From: Dasyornis broadbenti
Taxonomy: Eukaryota; Chordata; Aves; Passeriformes; Dasyornithidae
Direction of reading: 5' to 3'
DNA length: 64,000 nt
Assembly (NCBI GenBank): GCA_013397935.1
Contig: VZRN01000794.1
Span: 2,362,192-2,426,191, forward strand
Shown here: positions 12,530 through 24,108 of the stretch, one piece after another
How the letters are laid out: every line of letters begins with the position of its first letter
Numbering within the stretch: the first letter of the stretch is position 1
Made by a program: the position numbers and the translations under genes
Notes under the pieces: model-generated
Told to the model about the DNA's origin: nothing
Seen by the model: the letters and a program-made list of their open reading frames with translations, nothing else
Databases searched by the model: none

Positions 12530-12800
12530 CTAGATCACAGAATTCCAGAATGGTTGGGTTGGAAGGGGCCTTAAAGCTCATCCTGTTCCAACCCCTGCCA
12601 TGGGCAGGGACACCTTCCACTATCCAAGGGTGCTCCAGGCCCCATCCAGCCTGGCCTTGGACACTTCCAGGGATCCAGGGGCAGCCACAGCTTCTCTGGC
12701 ACCCTGTGCCAGGGCCTGCCCACCCTCCCAGGGAACAATTTCTCCCTAACACCAAATCTAAATCTCCCCTTTCAGTATAAAACCACTGCCCCTTGTCCTA
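12530..12800 (-). mobile_element. CR1 LINE 3' fragment
   Basis: The plus strand begins with the tail (atcacagaattccagaatgg, ttgggttggaaggggcctta) and continues through ccatgggcagggacacctt and cagccacagcttctctggc to about the ttcagtataaaaccactgcc block. The element lies on the minus strand, in the MICU1 sense orientation. Confidence 0.94.
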
Positions 12801-15796
12801 ATTCCTTTAATTAAAAGTCATGTTTTTCTGCTGAGATTTCACCCCTCCTTCCATCTCCACAGGGAGTCTTGAGATTCCTCCCCTCCTATTTATTTTTCAC
12901 GGCTGCAGTTTTCCCAGCTGGAACTTGGACTCTCGGCCACCAGTTCCTGCTTCCTCTCTTACTAATCCAACTGCATAAGTGTCAGCTCCATCCCATCGTT
13001 CTTGCTTGATGCCAAAATGACTTCACAGGGGTTGTGTGACTGTGCTGTGCTCGGTTAGGGCTGTGTTGGTTTTTAAGGAATCAAAAGGAAGAGGGAAAGT
13101 GCCTCCAGCTTCATCTTCCATGCTCCAGACTACAAGGTAGCTCAGGGAGGCAAATAAAATTGAAGTAAAGCTGCTGGAGTAATTTCTTTACCATCTCACA
13201 AAATTAAATAGGTGCTGTCTGGGGAACATCTAGAACAAAGGATGTCCAGATTTGGGGTTCTGGGACAGAAATTCTCCTGGATTTCATACCACTGAAAATT
13301 AGTTCTACATTTCTATCTTGAAAAGCTTCTAAAATTTCATGCATTGGTGTCTCCCACTGGTTCCTTTAATGACCCATCTGAGTTATTTTATGCAAGTTTA
13401 GAGTCTGACACAGTTATCCTTTTTTTCCACTCTGATTCCCAGAACTGCACCATGAGCAATGCCTTGCCAAGTGCCTGCAAAAGGGGCTTCACTCTGGGTG
13501 AGAGCCTTGCCAGATGGCAAACTTCACTTTTCCCCTCCAACTTGAGATTAATCACACATTTGGCCAAAAGAATGGACAGCTGGGCTGCTGCCTTTGTTCT
13601 CCAAATGGCTCTCGGGGTGATGGGAGCAGAGCTCCCTGCCCTGGGCCATTCCAGGATGGAAAAGCAGGACATGTGTGTTTTGGGCTTCCAGAAATCAGTC
13701 TCATGTTGATGCACACATTTCATTTCAAGGCTCCCAGCCGGAAATGTTGGATGCTATCACTGACAGTATAGCTACCAAAATCTATTTAACTTTTTACAAA
13801 TCATTTGCATGAGTACAGACCAGAACATCCATCCAGGAAAGTGATGGATAAGCCTTATGCAATCCTGTGGGCACAGCACATTTTTCTTTGTCTCCTCAAA
13901 ATGTGAGGCTGCAGCCCTGCAGCTGAGCAGAAGCTGTTTCGACATCAAAGGGAGCGTGACAGAAAGTCATGGAGATCAGGGAGAAAAAAGCAGAGCTCCC
14001 GGACCAAAGGCAATGCCAACCCCCTGTCTGTGCAATATCTGCAGTCATAAATATGTAAAGAAAGGAGATTCCTTGGAGATATCCCAAACCTGACTGCAGG
14101 TGGCTCAGGGTGAGCGGCTGTAGGGGATCCTGTTGGATATGAGGGTCTTCAGAGACCCCTACACAAGTCCTCCCCTCCCACTATTTCAGGGGAGCAATCT
14201 GAGCTGTGCTTCCAGAGGGACCCACTTCTTCCATCCATCTGCAGGGCGGAGTAAAGCAAGCAGCAATTCCCTGACTGCATTCCAAGCTCACCTCTGCGTC
14301 CTTCCCAATTCCCTGTCAACTCTGCAGCTGTCTCAAGCAGCATAATTCAAATAAAATAATTTTCCATGAGCCTCTCCAGAGCTCCAGCCCTGCTCCAAGC
14401 CACAGATCAGCAGCGGGCTCAGCTGTCTCCCCGTGCTTTGGCCCATCCATGCCTTGCCCCAAACACCACAGGAGTTATCCCGTGGCTCCCTGCCAACAGA
14501 AGGGCTGCTTGGAAAGCCTGGCTGCACATAGTGCCAGGAAAAGTGCAATTCACACCCTTCTGAAAGAGGAATAAGCACCAAATTCAGCTCCTGTCCTGCT
14601 GCCAGCTGTGAGCCCAGGCTGGAGAAGTTTTCTAAGGAATGCTTGTGATTTAGGAGAATGACAACTATTATGGTGCTGGGAAAATGAAAGATGGGCTAAC
14701 AAATAATCTGGGTGTTTTTAAATGGGTCATTAAAATACAGGTTTATGATCTTTTTTAGAAGAAGAAATTACTTTAATTCAGCACAGAAAACAGGCTGTCA
14801 AGCTCTGGCTCTTTGGTACAGCCATTTTTTTCCCCTCTGAAATTTTAAACAGCCTTTCTAAAATTATAATAATGTTTGCTGCATTGTTAGCAGCAAATTA
14901 TTACACAAACGAACCTCTTCCAAGTCCCCATCCCAGGAGTCATTTTTACATTTGTTAGTTTGTAAAAAGCAACCTTGTGAAAGATTGACTTTTGGGAGGG
15001 CTCACCCCATTTGATTTAAACCCCATTGATTTAAATCTGACTCCCGCCCAAGGAAGGTTCCCTTACCCCAGCCAAACACTCCCAGCTCAGAGGCTGCACG
15101 AGCTCATTAATGGCACATAATTAAACAGCAATCACACTGATTTACCAACTGCACACAGACCTAAATTCTCCAAAAATGCATATTCCACGACAGGACAATT
15201 GCTAATTTTCTCTAGGCACTGAGTAAATTGGATTTGCTGGGCTATTACCTCCTCTGGGATGCTGCAGAAAGGGCTCAGAGCAATAGGAGCACACCCAGAC
15301 TTGGTATTTTACTTTTAAACGAAAGAAAATCCTATCAGATTCTTTGAAGTCTTAAGGTAATGATAATCTCAGCCAAAGAGTACTGATGATTTCCCCAAAA
15401 AAATTTAAGATGAGAAGGGCTGCTGACACACACAAGAGATGTGACACATTTGTTCCCCTCTGTAATTCCACTGCCCCAAAACCTATTAATGCCTTAATAT
15501 TCTCACAACAGCAGCAGTTGGAGTAGTTGACTTCCGAAATGTTTAATTCTGCAGCTGCCTAAACAAATCAGCTTTAACTTTGTAGTAGACAAGAGTTTCC
15601 ACTTAGCCTAGAAATCTTTTAATGAGTTTGCCATCTTTATTTTATATTCTCTGTCTGAGTGTTTAAAAAAAAAAAACCAACAAAAAACTCTTTAAAAAAA
15701 TCTAGAAGAGCAAAGCACACACTTGGGACAGATCCTGGCTGAAGAGCTGGACTTCAGCTTGAAAAATATTCTGGGGGCTTTTTTTGTTTTTTTGTT

Positions 15797-15797
<1 letters not shown>

Positions 15798-15869
<72 letters not shown>
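15798..15869. repeat. Uninterrupted 72-base T homopolymer
   Basis: The plus strand has 72 consecutive T, preceded by a T-rich interrupted stretch from about 15780 (tttttgttttttttgttg-like). Read on the minus strand it is a poly(A) run preceded by GACACACTGATGT. An AATAAA lies about 140 bases before it on that strand, farther than expected for an ordinary poly(A) tail. Confidence 0.95.
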
Positions 15870-15872
<3 letters not shown>

Positions 15873-16788
15873 TCAGTGTGTCAGATCTGAGCACACACCT
15901 GACACAGACCAGTTCAGAAAAGGAAACATGATGAGAAAGAGGATATGGATTGGTCTGATCAACAAACCGCATTATTACCAAGGTCCCCAAGAAACACCAG
16001 CTCTGAGGTTTATTCAGCCCATTCCTCTGCACTGTGGGTTATCTGAAACAGAGTCTCTGGACAAACCTTAATGCTCAGTCTGGCACCTCAGTGGGGTTCT
16101 AGTGCTCTCCCTCTTTTTCCCTCCAGCACTCCCAGGAGCTCCGAAGGTATTTGCCACTGCTTGGATTTCCAATCAGAAATGCAGGATCTGGCCATACAGC
16201 TCTTATTTCTAGGCAAAGCCTCCGATTTTTGAGCAAAGCTGAAACAAAACAAGGGTTGAACAGTTCCTACCACCAGCCCCCTGCTGGTTCCTGCCTCTGC
16301 TGTGTGGATCAGAGACCTCCACAAAAGGTAAGACTTTAAGAATATTTTTTACACTCATTTTTGAAGTCCTTTGTATAAGAAGAAAAAAAAAGGTCTTGTC
16401 AGAAGATGGGGATGAAGAAGAAACACTGGTGGTCCCTGAGATCTGGAAGCAGAGCCTGTGACACACTCACGAGGTCACCTTGCCTCTGCACACAGCAGAA
16501 TGGTCCTGCTGAAGGTACCACTGTGAAATCACTGCTTCCTCATCCATTCAGGCTACACATGTCAGCCTTTTTCTCCCTGTATCTAAGACTGGGAGTATAA
16601 AACCTGAAATCCCACTTTATCCATGGATGTAGCAAGCTAAGCACCTCATTACAGGGAGGAATTGCAATCTGGGTACATTTTTAACCTGTCAGCCTGGGCT
16701 TGTTTGACATCTTCCCAACTCCAAAGACACGGCATGAGTTGTGCTCCCTCAGGCTTTCAGTGCCTAAACATCCCACAGGTTTTAATAC

Positions 16789-16897
16789 CTTTATCAAGAG
16801 AAGCTCCAGCCATGTGGTAGAAGCTCAAAGCTGTGTCCACGTCGTTTATGTTCTTCAGAAAAGTGAAAAAGTTCTCCACCTCCTCAAATGTCAGCCC
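16789..16897 (-). CDS. MICU1: MICU1 exon between the C-lobe helices
   Basis: The 109-base exon encodes GLTFEEVENFFTFLKNIND followed by VDTALSFYHMAGASLDK plus one base. Human MICU1 has GLTFQEVENFF at the start and the same VDTALSFYHMAGASLDK at the end. This is the helical C-lobe segment between the pseudo-EF-hand region and EF-hand 2. The acceptor is CTGTCCTAG|GGGCTG and the donor GATAAAG|GTATTA. It starts in phase 0 and ends after one base, which the 90-base exon completes to Val. Confidence 0.97.
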
Positions 16898-18567
16898 CTA
16901 GGACAGAAGAAAGACACTCATGTGGTGATGGGAAAAGGATATCATGGCCATTGTCTGGGATGACAAAGTGACCCAAAGCTGTGGCCAGAAGGGAATTCAT
17001 CTGCACACTCCAAAAACTCAACCTTGGCACTTGAGGCTGTGAGTTGTGACCTGTACTTTTGTTCCCTACCTCTGCTTCCCTCCTGACCCCACCAGTCCTG
17101 CAATGGGAAGGGACTGAAAACCATTTCCCAGGCGAGTGGACACACCACGAGCCTGTGGTTGGGATGCAGGACACCACTGCAAATAGGGCCATTTATGATT
17201 TTTTTTTTGAAGCCTGCACACTTGCAATGACAATATGAAACAGTCTGTGCACTGTAAAGTCTCTCCCCAATAGATTCAGGGATCCCTGGGGGCATCCATG
17301 TCTTACTCAGTGTGGCAGAAGGTGACACTGCAAACCACAGAAGTGTCCCAGTTTGCTTTGCTGCTGGAGGCAGGATCCCTGTCTGCTCCCCTTACCTGGG
17401 CCAGGTGAGCATGTGCTCAGTGAGTGCTGACAGCCACTCTCTGGGATAGTCATGGAAAAACATCCTGAGATCCCTGGGGGAGGAACTGCTGATGAGCTCA
17501 GCTCTGGGAACCCCACCTGGTTCACCACACCTGATTTTATCACCCTGTTTAGCTCCAGCACAACCCCAGCAGTGCTGGGACAAGAGCTGGAGCCTCCAGC
17601 TCCTCCAGCAGAGCCACGGCGTGGAGCCAAGGGAGGAGGTGAATCATCAGCACAGTAATAACCACTCAGACTCCCTCTCTGGGAAACATAGATCAGCTTG
17701 TCAAGAGGAGCTCAGGTTCAGGCTCCTCCTATCCTGCCTTGCATGACAGATTAATAGAGCACGATATTAAAAATCCTAACTGCAGAACACGGCACAGTTC
17801 CATGGTGTGGATGTGTTCAGCAGGTACTGTCAAATATTAATTTACACAATCTGCTGTAACCCTGCTCAAACAACTTCTAATCAGGGAAGAAGCCACCAAT
17901 CTTTTGAAAGAAAAAAGCACATTTTAAAGGTCTTTCCATAGAGACATTTGCAGCTTGTTCCCGTCTTTGCTGTAAGTGAGTATTTAGCACTGCACTGATG
18001 ATCTACGTGTGCACTGACACATTCAACAGCAACTTTGTCAGCCCTGGATTCATGGATCTGGGCCAAAAAGGATGAGATGGCAAAATGGGAGAGCACACGC
18101 GGACAACAGATCTGACTGAAGAGAGAAATCCCTGGTGACTGTGCAGGGAGCTTTCCTTGAATGTTTGCCTGCTCCTCTTCCCAAGAGGAATGCTAAGATG
18201 CACAGCAGAATTAAATTAAATACTGTCCTAGGAAAAAAAATCCAATAAATCAGGTACCTCTGCAGGAAGCACTGCAAAGATTCCTCTGTTTTGCACAATG
18301 GTTCTATAGGAGCAAATCTCAATTATCACAATGCCTCCCTGCCTGGGAGCAGGGCATTGAAAGTGTGGGAAGCCTGGAGGAACCACAAGGTGTGTGGCCA
18401 CTTCTAGGCCAGCAGAAGACTCTGTGCTGTGATCTACCTGCTCTGTTTGGGACAGCTGAGGTTTGTAGTGTTCTCAAGCAAAGAGCCATAAACTTTGTGT
18501 TTTCCTGGAATTCACGAGATGGCAGATGCCAAGGCCAAGCAACACTACTGTCTGTGCAAAATTCCTT

Positions 18568-18695
18568 GTTTGGAATCCCGGAATGGTTTGGGTGGGAAGG
18601 GACCTCAAAACCCATCTCATTCCATGCCTGTCATAGGCAGGGACACCTTCCATTATCCCAGGTTGCTCCAAGGCCCACCCAACCTGGCCTTTGTG
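18568..18695 (-). mobile_element. Short CR1 LINE 3' fragment
   Basis: Tail-side sequence is present (ggaatcccggaatggtttgg, ggcagggacaccttccatta, cccaggttgctccaaggccc) and stops at the aacctggcc block. The element lies on the minus strand. Confidence 0.9.
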
Positions 18696-20034
18696 GTCCT
18701 TTCACCAGCTGGAAAAGCAAAACCAGTGACACACATGTATCCCACAAATCCTCGCTTTCACGTGGACAAAGCCACTGAACGCCATCAGTACTATGAAATT
18801 TAATACTTTCTTGAGGAATCCTATAGGGAGGCTGGAATCAGCATTAACTTTGTTCCAGTTTCCAAAATAAAATAAAAATCAGAGACTGGGATAGCCTCAG
18901 ACGAAGCCAACAAATAAATGATCACCTCAAGGCATTTGTAGCTCAAGTTGTTAATTCATAAGCCTGAATTCCTTCATCACCCAAGTAATCCTCACAAAAC
19001 ATAAGCAGGGGGACTCCAGAAGCACATACCTACTTGTAACACAACAGCTCAAACATCTCCTGCAAAAATTAGGGGTTTTCACCTGGGAACTCAGGTTCAG
19101 CCAGGAATTTCACCTCACTGCCACTCCCTGCCATCTCCACAGAAAAATATCTCAGCCAGCCCCCAAAGCATTTGTGTAAGATGACACAAATCACTAATTT
19201 CTGAAGAGACAGCTTGGTTTTCTAGCAGTTAGGGGGGCATAAACCAAATGATATCTTGGTTGTAAATATTGCTGATGACTCAGGTCCTTTTTACTAGGAG
19301 AAAAGCAGCTGTGTAAGTACAACTTGAGGAGGACAATCATAAGCAATGTTCAACAAAACTGAATGTGGGAGCTCTGCTGAATAGGCAAAGTTCACCTCTC
19401 CAGGCTAAGATGGGATTTTTCCTCAAGAAAAATGAAAATTAAAGGAGATTAGCAGTTAATACAAGAAAACTTACCACTCCCAGAAGCAGGAATGCAGCAT
19501 AACAGCGTTGGAAAACAGCTAAAGATTAGATTAAACCTAGAGTTTTATCATTTTGGAGGCTGCCAGGGTTGCCTTGGGCAGCCAAGGTAATTGCATCAGA
19601 CAAGGAAGACAAGGTTTGGCAGATTCCACAAGAAGGGTCTCACAAGGGAACTGCACTTCCAAGGGAAAGCCTTGCTGGGTGAGTTTGGGACAGTTCCTGG
19701 GTATTTCATCCTCACCAGTGTAAGGAATAATGAACTTTCCACCAATTCTGTTCCTTGCCAATATAATTTTTTGGTTTTGTCCTATTGCCCATTCTCCTTG
19801 AAAGTCCTTGGAATAAAGGAAGATAAAGACTAGCACTGAATCTGGCTGGCTGTAAATAGAAACACAATCTGGCTGATTTGGGGATGAGGAATAAGGTAAG
19901 AACAAGTTGTTCTTCCTCTGGCACAGATGTCAGGGTCTTGGCTTACACATGAAAGGAAGAAAACATCTGCTCTAAGAAATCTTCCAAAATAAATCCCTCT
20001 GCCTTTCTTCTCATACATCCAGCTACTGTTCAGT

Positions 20035-20066
20035 AATATATATACACGTACATATATATATATAAA
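20035..20066. repeat. (TA)n-rich microsatellite
   Basis: Alternating TA units (aatatatatacacgtacata and atatatatataaaa) form a short simple repeat in a MICU1 intron. Confidence 0.8.
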
Positions 20067-20933
20067 ACCCCAAAAATCACAGCAAAAGAGTCGACAACTT
20101 GCAAACTTCAACAACAGAGCTGATATTTTCTATTAGACACACATTGTGTTTAAGCACTTTTTCCTGGAGATATCAAATGATTCCTGTTCATGTAGAAATT
20201 CCATTGAGGAACAAAAAAAAAAAAAAGGAGCAGACCCTGGTCAAAACTTGTGTTTCACAAGACACTTGGCACCTAAACTAGTTAAGAAACAAACTCCAGT
20301 TCTGATGTCAGAACGCTCTAAAACAGCCAGCCAAAGACTTTCCATCCATTCTCACTTTGATGAATTGCTTGTTTATATCCTAGTTAATAAAAGAACATTC
20401 CAGCTTAATAAAAGAACATCCATTATAGGAACAAATGTAAAATTCTAATGCTCAATAATTTCTCAGCCCATACTTGCCTCACCTGATAAAGCACATCCCT
20501 GGGGTATGGATATCTCATTCCAAGGTCTCTCACTAAATTAATGAGTGTAGGATCTGCAAACTTACTCCTCTCTAAATTGTGAGTAATTCTTCCCAGAAGT
20601 TAATAACTAAATAACAAACTGCCTGGTCACAGCAGCTAATGAATCCAAGGTCGAGCCAGGAGCTGGGAGCACTGCTTCAATGTTTGTTCTGGCTCCAGAC
20701 CCAGGGTGCCATTCACCAAATTGAATTTTTAAGATTACAGCATCTATTTTCATAAGGAACAAACCTACAGCCTGCAGTGGACACTGACCACTGCACTCCC
20801 AGCTCTTCCCTCTCTCCACCAGCGCTTAACACGGAGCAGATGCTTTTCCAAAGATGACGGGGATTGCTTACTCCTTTCTCAGCCCGATCTAGGACTGAGA
20901 AATTTTCCCAAATTTTCCATGAACACCACTGAC

Positions 20934-21071
20934 CTCTCCATCCTGGAAGTGCTTCTTGAGCTGTTTGAGCATGACAGTGAGCTTCTTGGACTGCACCCCG
21001 CTGTATGCCAGCAGCATGCTCCCGAACTGCCGCTCCGTGATCCGCCCATCCACCGGGTCGTGCCGCTCGAA
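20934..21071 (-). CDS. MICU1: MICU1 exon with the FERHDPVDGRIT segment
   Basis: The 138-base exon encodes 46 residues: FERHDPVDGRITERQFGSML, then LAYSGVQSKKLTVMLKQLKK and HFQDGE. It is in phase 0 at both ends, so skipping would be in frame. The segment holds one of the degenerate, non-calcium-binding EF-hand-like units of the C-lobe. Human differs at a few positions (GGML, LTAMQRQ, HFKEGK). The acceptor is strong (TTTCCTTCCAG|TTCGAG). The donor is GGAGAG|GTCAGT. Confidence 0.97.
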
Positions 21072-23835
21072 CTGGAAGGAAAGGAAAACAGGGAGATGAA
21101 AACAGGAGCAGCAGAAAAGCTCCACCCAAGGTATGAGGCATAAAAAAGGCACCATAAAAAATGGACACTGCAGGAAGCGCTGGTGAAGGAGAAATCCTGA
21201 TGTGCTCCAACGCCTGCTTTCTCCAGGACTGTCTCTCAACATTCTCCCTGTGTGCAATTCCTTGGACAACTCCTGGGAGCCATTCCCCAACTTGGAGATG
21301 CTGGGTTGGAGCACCAGGTGTCTGCCCCCTGAATAATGGGGATTCCATTCTTTCCTTTTCCCCTACCTCTATGAATCTACAAACATCAACATCAGACTTC
21401 ACCCAGTTTCACAGATCTCAGCACTCAGGATCCCTTACTTGGGATAGATTATATCCCTTCCAATTTATCAGGAAGCACAAGACCAGTACTCCGGCTGATC
21501 ACAAGCCACAAGATGACATTTAACAACAAAATTAATTTTAAAACTTGTGGGGAACAACGTGGTACCAGTGATTGATATTCTGCTGCCTGCGGAGTTCACA
21601 ATTCCTGCCTCAGCCTCTCCTCAGTGCTAATGAATTTTTAATTACTACCATATCAACCAGATTTTGGCTGCTTTTCCCACTGGGACACCAAGTGATTCCT
21701 GATAAGTGAAGCACCAAGGCTGGAGGGATTTGGATGGGTGAGACTGGCAGGAACCAAATCCCAAATGGAGAAATTTTGCTCCTCAGCCCCTTGTGCTTTC
21801 ACCTGAGTGGCCCACACAGTTTTGGGGAAAATATGGTGGTTTTTACTGTCATCTGATAGAGGCTTTGGGGATCACTCACGATGCAAAACATGGGCCTCTC
21901 CCATTCTCCTGTGCTGGGGAAAGGAGAGGGAAAACTCATTGGGAGGAAATGCTCTTCATTAAAAAGCAAAAGTAGTAGTTTCTGCCATGCCTGAAGAATG
22001 CAAAGAAGTTTTGCAACACCCCCGGGACACAAAAATTTGCCGTCAGTGCTGCTTCAAAAGCAGCATTGATGCTTTCTTCTGCTGTAATATTCCTAATTTC
22101 ATCCCCAAAGACACAAACCAGCATTTTTCTACCAACAGCCTTAAAATACCCCGAGTTTTAGCAGAGCTTTAGGTAGCATCTTTAATTAAAGGCTAGGAAA
22201 CGGGTCCAAATGTCTCAAATCAACTTCTTAAGTGGTGACTACGCTTAGAAAAATCTCAAGTTGGTGTCTAAGAGCCCATTAACCCCTCCTCCCCCTGCCC
22301 TGTGTTAAGGATCAGGCTTTGGGCAGCTCCATGGGGTAACACAAGCAAGCACAGCTCCCTGCAGATGGGCAAATAAAGAACCAACTCCTTGCAGGTTTTT
22401 TGGACCTAGACCTCCAGATTGTGGTGAGTTTTGCCCTACCAGATGCAAAAAAAAGACCAGAAAAGAAAAATTAAAATACTTTTCATCTTCATTTTTCTTC
22501 TGATACACAGCACCATTATTTGCAAGAAATTAAAAAAAACCAAAAACCTCTGGGAATTATGGAATTAATGCTACTTATTATTTATCTCACTTAAAAATGA
22601 ATATCTCTAACATTAAACCAGAACACTCAGATGCCCAAGAGTTTTACTCTCATACACAGTAGTGCTCGTTGCAAAGGTCAGTCCAGAGAGGGACTGGGAA
22701 GTGAGAGCTGGTCCACATCCAGTTCCCAAATTCCAGTATAACCACCACTGAACTGAGAAAAAGCAACGACATCACAGTGAGGGATAAAGAAAGTTCAAAA
22801 CTTGCCTCCAAGCTACTGTCAGATGCATTTAAATTAATTACACAAGGGATAAACAGAGCATGTCATTTAAAGATGATATAGACAAATTTCAGGGAGGGAA
22901 ACTCTGCTTATTTTTTTCTGCTATGTCAGGGATTGTGTTTATCCATAAAGAAACTTTGCTTCAAAGGATTTGTGAGTGGGAATTCATTGATTTCTGCTGA
23001 AAAAAAAAAAAACCAGCTACCCTTTCCTACCTCCCTGCCTGGGAGCAGAAATACATCCATGCTCCTCTGCCTTCTGGAATGTCTTCTGGCCAAACACAGC
23101 TCACCACTCAGAAATGAAGGAGGGTGGAAAGCATACAGTAATTTTTCTTTCAGTACTCAATACACAGCCTACAAACAGTGTTAAGTGTTAAAATCCTCCA
23201 GGTACTTGAAAAAGCAGGAAACATTGTGTGCTCTCCCAGGTAATCACATTCCTTTGCCTCCATGCTCAGGATGATACTGTACAGGTTATTTTTCTGGTCA
23301 CTTGGAGGGGGAAAAACAACCCCAAACCCTACAAGGAGGAGATGCGGGGCACAGCACAATGGGATTTATTACAGGCCAACAAGTCCTCTGACAGCCTTTC
23401 TTCCCTTTCATGGATCTTAAAGAAGGAAAAGCAGGCCCCAAGCAGTCGCTCATGCGGCATCACCGGAACCACCCAGAGGGGCACGGAGCAGCTCCTGCTC
23501 CCAACATCTCACAACAGGGAAACAGAGAGGATGGGGGGTCCTATCCTGTTCCAAACTGCAGCCCCAAAATCATCACACAGAAATGGACAACGAGTCCAAC
23601 CCCTCTGGAGCAGCTTCCACTCGCAGCCACTTGGTGCCAGCAGTGGATTCTGGATCTGCACAAGGCAAGAAGAATGGGATATAATGCTGGCCAGGGTTTT
23701 TCCTGCAGGCCAGGACACCTGAGGTGCTGGAGAATTAGCTTGAAATATAAAAGGCTGTGTTTGGAAATTCATTGAAAGCCAACGTGACATGAAAGGAAAT
23801 CCAAGGTGTTTATGGAACAGTTCATCAGAAACTGT

Positions 23836-24108
23836 AGTGACAGGACAGGAGGGAAGGGCTTCAAACGGAAAGAGAGAAGATTTAGATGAAATATGTGGAA
23901 GAAATTCTTCCCTGTGAGGGTGGAGAGGCCCTGGCACAGGGTGCCCAGAGAAGCTGTGGCTGCCCCTGGATCCCTGGAAGTGTCCAAGGCCAGGCTGGAT
24001 GGGCCTTGGAGCAATCTGGGATAGCAGAAAGTGTCTGTGCCCATGGCAGGGGGGAGGAATGAGAGGAGCTTTAAGATCCCTTCCAACCCAGGCCATTATG
24101 GAATCCTA
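23836..24108 (+). mobile_element. CR1 LINE 3' end
   Basis: Sense-orientation CR1 on the plus strand: gtgacaggacaggagggaag, ggtgcccagagaagctgtgg, tccctggaagtgtccaaggc, and the tail aagatcccttccaacccagg ending in gccattatggaatcctatgg. It is antisense to MICU1. Confidence 0.94.

Larger units (their letters stand above)
16898..20933 (-). other. MICU1: MICU1 intron
   Basis: This is a 4,036-base GT-AG intron (donor GTCAGT, acceptor CCTAG). It contains a short CR1 fragment at 18568-18695 and a TA-rich simple repeat at 20035-20066. Confidence 0.93.
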
